Shown here piece by piece: positions 63,666 through 64,000 of a stretch of 64,000 nucleotides of DNA. Both the position numbers and the translations under genes were made by a program. Position 1 is the first letter of the stretch; each line of letters starts with the position of its first letter. A model generated the notes under the pieces. The model worked only from the letters and a program-made list of their open reading frames with translations. It was not told the DNA's origin and searched no databases. The DNA is from Zantedeschia hybrid cultivar (lineage: Eukaryota; Streptophyta; Magnoliopsida; Alismatales; Araceae), in contig JARZZO010000012.1 of NCBI GenBank assembly GCA_030544215.1, forward strand, positions 40,959,194 through 41,023,193. The letters are read 5' to 3'.

Positions 63666-64000
63666 GGTTGAGAGGACCCGATTCGGATCGGCCCATTTAC
63701 TAGGTGGGCTGGCCCATTAGGAAGCGCCCAAGACACCCTTGGAGTCCGCTGGAACCCTCTGGGGCATTATAGGCGAATTCCCGCCAGAAGCTCATTCGAA
63801 AGACCTCTCTGAATCCCCCTACGATCTTCTAATGGGAGAAACCTGCATTGGATAAGGAAGCTAGAATCCCATCTAGTCCGGGATCCGGATTGGGCCTACC
63901 TCATTACGTCCTGCCTACGGACTCTCAATCCTTTCCTCTAAAAAGGATTCTTCGATGACCTCAAAAGGTACGTCCAGAACAATCCCTAAACTTTATGCAA
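63666..64000 (+). repeat. Probable start of another LTR, cut by the window end
   Basis: Begins TGGTTGAGAGGACCCGATTC at an abrupt composition change and continues as GC-balanced non-coding sequence with CTCTAAAAAGGATTC near 63935. Typical of an LTR U3 region, but without a partner or target duplication this stays a guess. Confidence 0.35.

Overview
This window is plant nuclear DNA made almost entirely of transposable elements stacked inside one another. The signs are Ty1/copia and Ty3/gypsy polyproteins, tRNA-Met primer sites (TGGTATCAGAGC), Tat-type LTRs starting TGTAGACAC, a Tekay-type chromovirus with a chromodomain-like tail, and an En/Spm (CACTA) transposase relic. It suggests an angiosperm repeat-rich region; I cannot name the species. 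I see no host gene, rRNA or tRNA gene and no CRISPR array.

Layout. Most elements show only their right-hand boundary here. Read left to right they form a stack: A, an Angela/BARE-like copia on the minus strand (1-7399), sits in B, a Tat-like gypsy on the minus strand (7400-13942). B sits in C, a second Tat-like gypsy on the minus strand (13943-19287). C sits in the reverse transcriptase of G, a copia on the plus strand (19288-22200). G sits in E, a Tat-like gypsy on the plus strand with antisense ORFs (22201-39789). E sits in the 3' LTR of P, a decayed copia on the minus strand (39790-50186). P sits in H, a copia LTR on the plus strand (50187 to about 55424). The left halves of all seven should lie to the left of the window.

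Complete side insertions with matching 5-bp target duplications are: T, a full-length Tekay-type gypsy (25639-35045, GTTGA); solo LTR F (23283-24802, CCAAA); solo LTR S (37580-39218, ACCAA); solo LTR Q (44415-46463, CATAC); solo LTR R (50310-54765, CATGC); and, inside R and reversed, solo LTR R2 (50835-53170, ACTCC). To the right lie an old Tekay-like LTR (about 55564-57927), a copia RNase H scrap (57928-58470), a CACTA-like relic with its own copia LTR insertion (58471-63660), and the start of what looks like another LTR (63666-64000).

None of the elements visible here is clearly autonomous. T is the closest, with one frame break in an otherwise complete gag-pol. The most unusual signal cuts across families. 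The gypsy LTRs and leaders carry arrays of a spaced dyad, GCGTC-N10-GACGC, with an almost invariant 10-base gap and unconserved interior. It occurs in Tat-type (B, E), Tekay-type (T, Q, R, R2 and the old LTR) and antisense-ORF promoter positions. C-type LTRs have a comparable GAAGG-N10/12-CCTTC array. The copia leaders have their own arrays of short hairpins whose arms change together while the loop is kept. These look like convergent or exchanged cis-acting modules and are the best candidates for something undescribed.
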